Below are positions 62,496-64,000 of a DNA stretch of 64,000 bases, one piece after another. The notes under the pieces are model-generated. The model saw only the letters and a program-made list of their open reading frames with translations, was not told the DNA's origin and ran no database searches. Position 1 is the stretch's first letter. Every line of letters starts with the position of its first letter. Location of the stretch: NCBI RefSeq assembly GCF_000189635.1, contig NW_002476355.1, positions 248,001 through 312,000 of the forward strand. Direction: 5' to 3'. The DNA is from Tetrahymena thermophila SB210 (taxonomy: Eukaryota > Ciliophora > Oligohymenophorea > Hymenostomatida > Tetrahymenidae). Both the position numbers and the translations under genes were made by a program.

Positions 62496-63473
62496 AATAA
62501 ATAATTTAAAGTGTTTGTTGAATTTTAGTAAATAATTTATTAGAAAATTTAATTTCACCAAAAAAAAAAATTCATTCATTAAACGAAAAATTTTAATTTT
62601 TAAGATTATTAATTACTAGAATTTTTTCAAATATAAATAAGTGCCCTTTTCTAATTCCTACTATATTTTTAAGTATATATAAAAAATACAAATTTTAATA
62701 TTAAATAATGAATGCTAAATTCATTTTTTGTGATATCTCTTCATAAAAGTAAATTTATAGATTAATATTTGATAATTATTAAATTTTATCTCTCAATTTT
62801 ATCCATTTATAATTAATTAAATTACATAAATTGCTGTTAAATATATTTGAAAAAAATAAATGATATAATAGATTAAATATTACAAAGAATTAGAAGATGT
62901 AATTATTTATTTTTTTATTAATATCCTTTAAATTTATTTTTATTTATAAAAAAAGTTTTTAAACTCTTCACTTTAATTTCATTAGGTTCTCCATATTTAT
63001 CTAAAGTAAATTTAATTTATAAATATTATTAATTTTTTTAATTATTTTACTTTCAATTTATTTAAAAAATAATTTTTCTAATAGAAATTCTTATCATTAT
63101 TCATTGATTTGAATTTATAAAAAAATTTTTTAGCTATTTTTACTAATTCATTTTTTATTATTTTATATTTTATCTTCATTTTTTGCTATTAACACTTACA
63201 CTTGATAAAAAAAGTTTATTTATTTTTCTATTAATATTTTTAATTATAAAAATGAATTTAAACCATAAAAACTCTTTTAATTTATTTTATTTACTTTTCT
63301 TTTCTTTTAATTGTGATTACTTGCTTTTTTTTCTTTCTTTGTTAATTTAACTAGTTATTTTATTTTCAACTTTTGCTTTTATGATTAATCAATCTTCTTA
63401 TTTTAAATTTTTTCTTCATTTTTTCCTTCTAATTAACTAATTAATTATTATTTTTTCTTCTATATTTAAAAAG
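62496..63473. other. Region 5' of the LRR exon array
   Basis: AT- and T-rich. A possible first exon of the LRR gene reads MIQQIKYYKELED at 62861-62899 and stops at a GTAATTATTT donor. A TAG acceptor at about 62985 opens another short stretch (VLHIYL). Neither can be tied to the LRR exons with certainty. A decayed 3' part of one more repeat unit lies at about 63190-63300. Confidence 0.4.
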
Positions 63474-64000
63474 TTCAAATTAAATTGGTGCAATGGGTGC
63501 ATCAGGCTTAGCTTCTGCTTTAGCAAAGTGCATTAATCTCTCAAATTTAAGACTTTGGCTTTAGTAAAAACAGTTATTTATTTTGGATTTTAATAATTTT
63601 AGTTATTAAAACTAACTTAAAAGAGTAAAGGTCTTTTTTCTTTTTCTTTTTATTGTGCTCGCATATTTTCTTCTTTCTTTGTTGATTTAACTAATTATTT
63701 TATTTTCAACTTTTGCTTTTATTATTAATTAATCTTATTATTTCATAATTTTTCTTAATTTTTTCCTTCTAATTTACTAATTAATTATTTATTTTTTCTT
63801 CAATATTTAAAAAGTGAAAATTAAATTGGTGATGAAGGTACATCAGCTTTAGGTTCAGGTTTAGAAAAGTGCATGAATCTCTCAAATTTGACACTTGAAC
63901 TTAGGTAAAAATATTCTATTTATTTTAGATTGTGATATTTTAAATTATAAAAAAAAATTTAAAACTATAAAGGTCTTTTTTTCTTTTTCTTTTTATTGTG
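63190..64000. repeat. ~340-bp tandem unit, two full copies plus decayed edges
   Basis: The words GTTRATTTAACTARTTATTTTATTTTCAAC and TTTTCTTTTTCTTTTTATTGTG recur 340-343 bp apart (63341/63681; 63651/63994). Each unit holds a pyrimidine-rich intron half, a TATTTAAAAAG acceptor, a 90-nt LRR exon, a GTAAAAA donor and an A-rich intron half. A third unit begins at the window edge, and a degenerate copy lacking a usable exon precedes the first. Confidence 0.88.
63474..64000 (+). CDS. Leucine-rich-repeat protein, tandem LRR exons (partial, runs off right edge)
   Basis: Two exons of exactly 90 nt, 63474-63563 and 63815-63904, each encode one ribonuclease-inhibitor-type LRR: NQIGAMGASGLASALAKC then INLSNLRLWL, and NQIGDEGTSALGSGLEKC then MNLSNLTLELR. 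Both begin after an AAAAAG acceptor and end at GTAAAAA donors, in the same phase (2), so exons can be added or lost without breaking the frame. The intervening intron is 251 nt and of the same repeat family as its neighbours. Ciliates have large families of such repetitive LRR proteins, which probably serve as protein-binding solenoids. The start of the gene and its C-terminus are outside what can be resolved here. Confidence 0.75.

Noticed and set aside
1-64000. Mobile elements, CRISPR arrays, virus-like elements
   Set aside because: No transposase, reverse transcriptase, integrase or capsid-like frame, no long terminal inverted or direct repeats, and no regularly spaced short repeats were found. 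This fits a macronuclear genome.

Overview
The window looks like macronuclear DNA of an oligohymenophorean ciliate, most like Tetrahymena. It is very AT-rich, its long reading frames are interrupted by TAA and TAG but end only at TGA, and TAA/TAG fall where conserved families carry glutamine. Examples are the TAG in GQPFD of a mitochondrial carrier and the TAA that opens [11 protein letters not shown] in an SNF2 helicase. Introns run from about 48 to 530 nt with GT..AG ends, so the 20-33 nt introns of Paramecium are excluded. All gene models were assembled by hand from reading frame, intron phase and splice signals. Exon sums are multiples of three in every complete gene model except the LVIVD/CADG gene, which has one apparent frameshift.

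Left part (1-14 kb): the 5' part of a minus-strand TmcB-like multi-pass membrane protein runs off the left edge. A spacer with a ~200-bp tandem repeat follows. Then come two plus-strand genes for low-complexity proteins: a 1459-residue Q/N/E-rich protein and a 797-residue coiled-coil protein.

Middle part (15-50 kb): a long run of minus-strand genes. In map order they are an R2R3-Myb protein with two AT-hook motifs, a seven-helix membrane protein, a tandem-GAF protein, a B-box/kelch protein, two adjacent mitochondrial carrier (SLC25) paralogues, a K+-selective cyclic-nucleotide-binding channel with a very acidic tail, a short prefoldin-like candidate, and a SMARCAL1-like SNF2 annealing helicase. 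One possible 84-residue gene on the plus strand lies between the kelch and carrier genes.

Right part (50-64 kb): plus-strand genes again. These are a 165-residue charged protein, an 846-residue S/N/Q-rich protein, and a ~1920-residue surface protein with signal peptide, LVIVD-type propeller repeats, a CADG (dystroglycan-type cadherin-like) domain and a membrane anchor. That last gene carries one apparent frameshift. The right edge enters an LRR gene built from a ~340-bp unit, one 90-nt LRR exon plus intron, repeated in tandem.

The genes do not form one pathway. Signalling and membrane functions recur (channel, GAF, 7-TM, TmcB-like, LVIVD/CADG), beside nuclear functions (Myb/AT-hook, SMARCAL1-like) and mitochondrial transport. 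No rRNA, tRNA, CRISPR, virus-like element or intact transposon was recognised.
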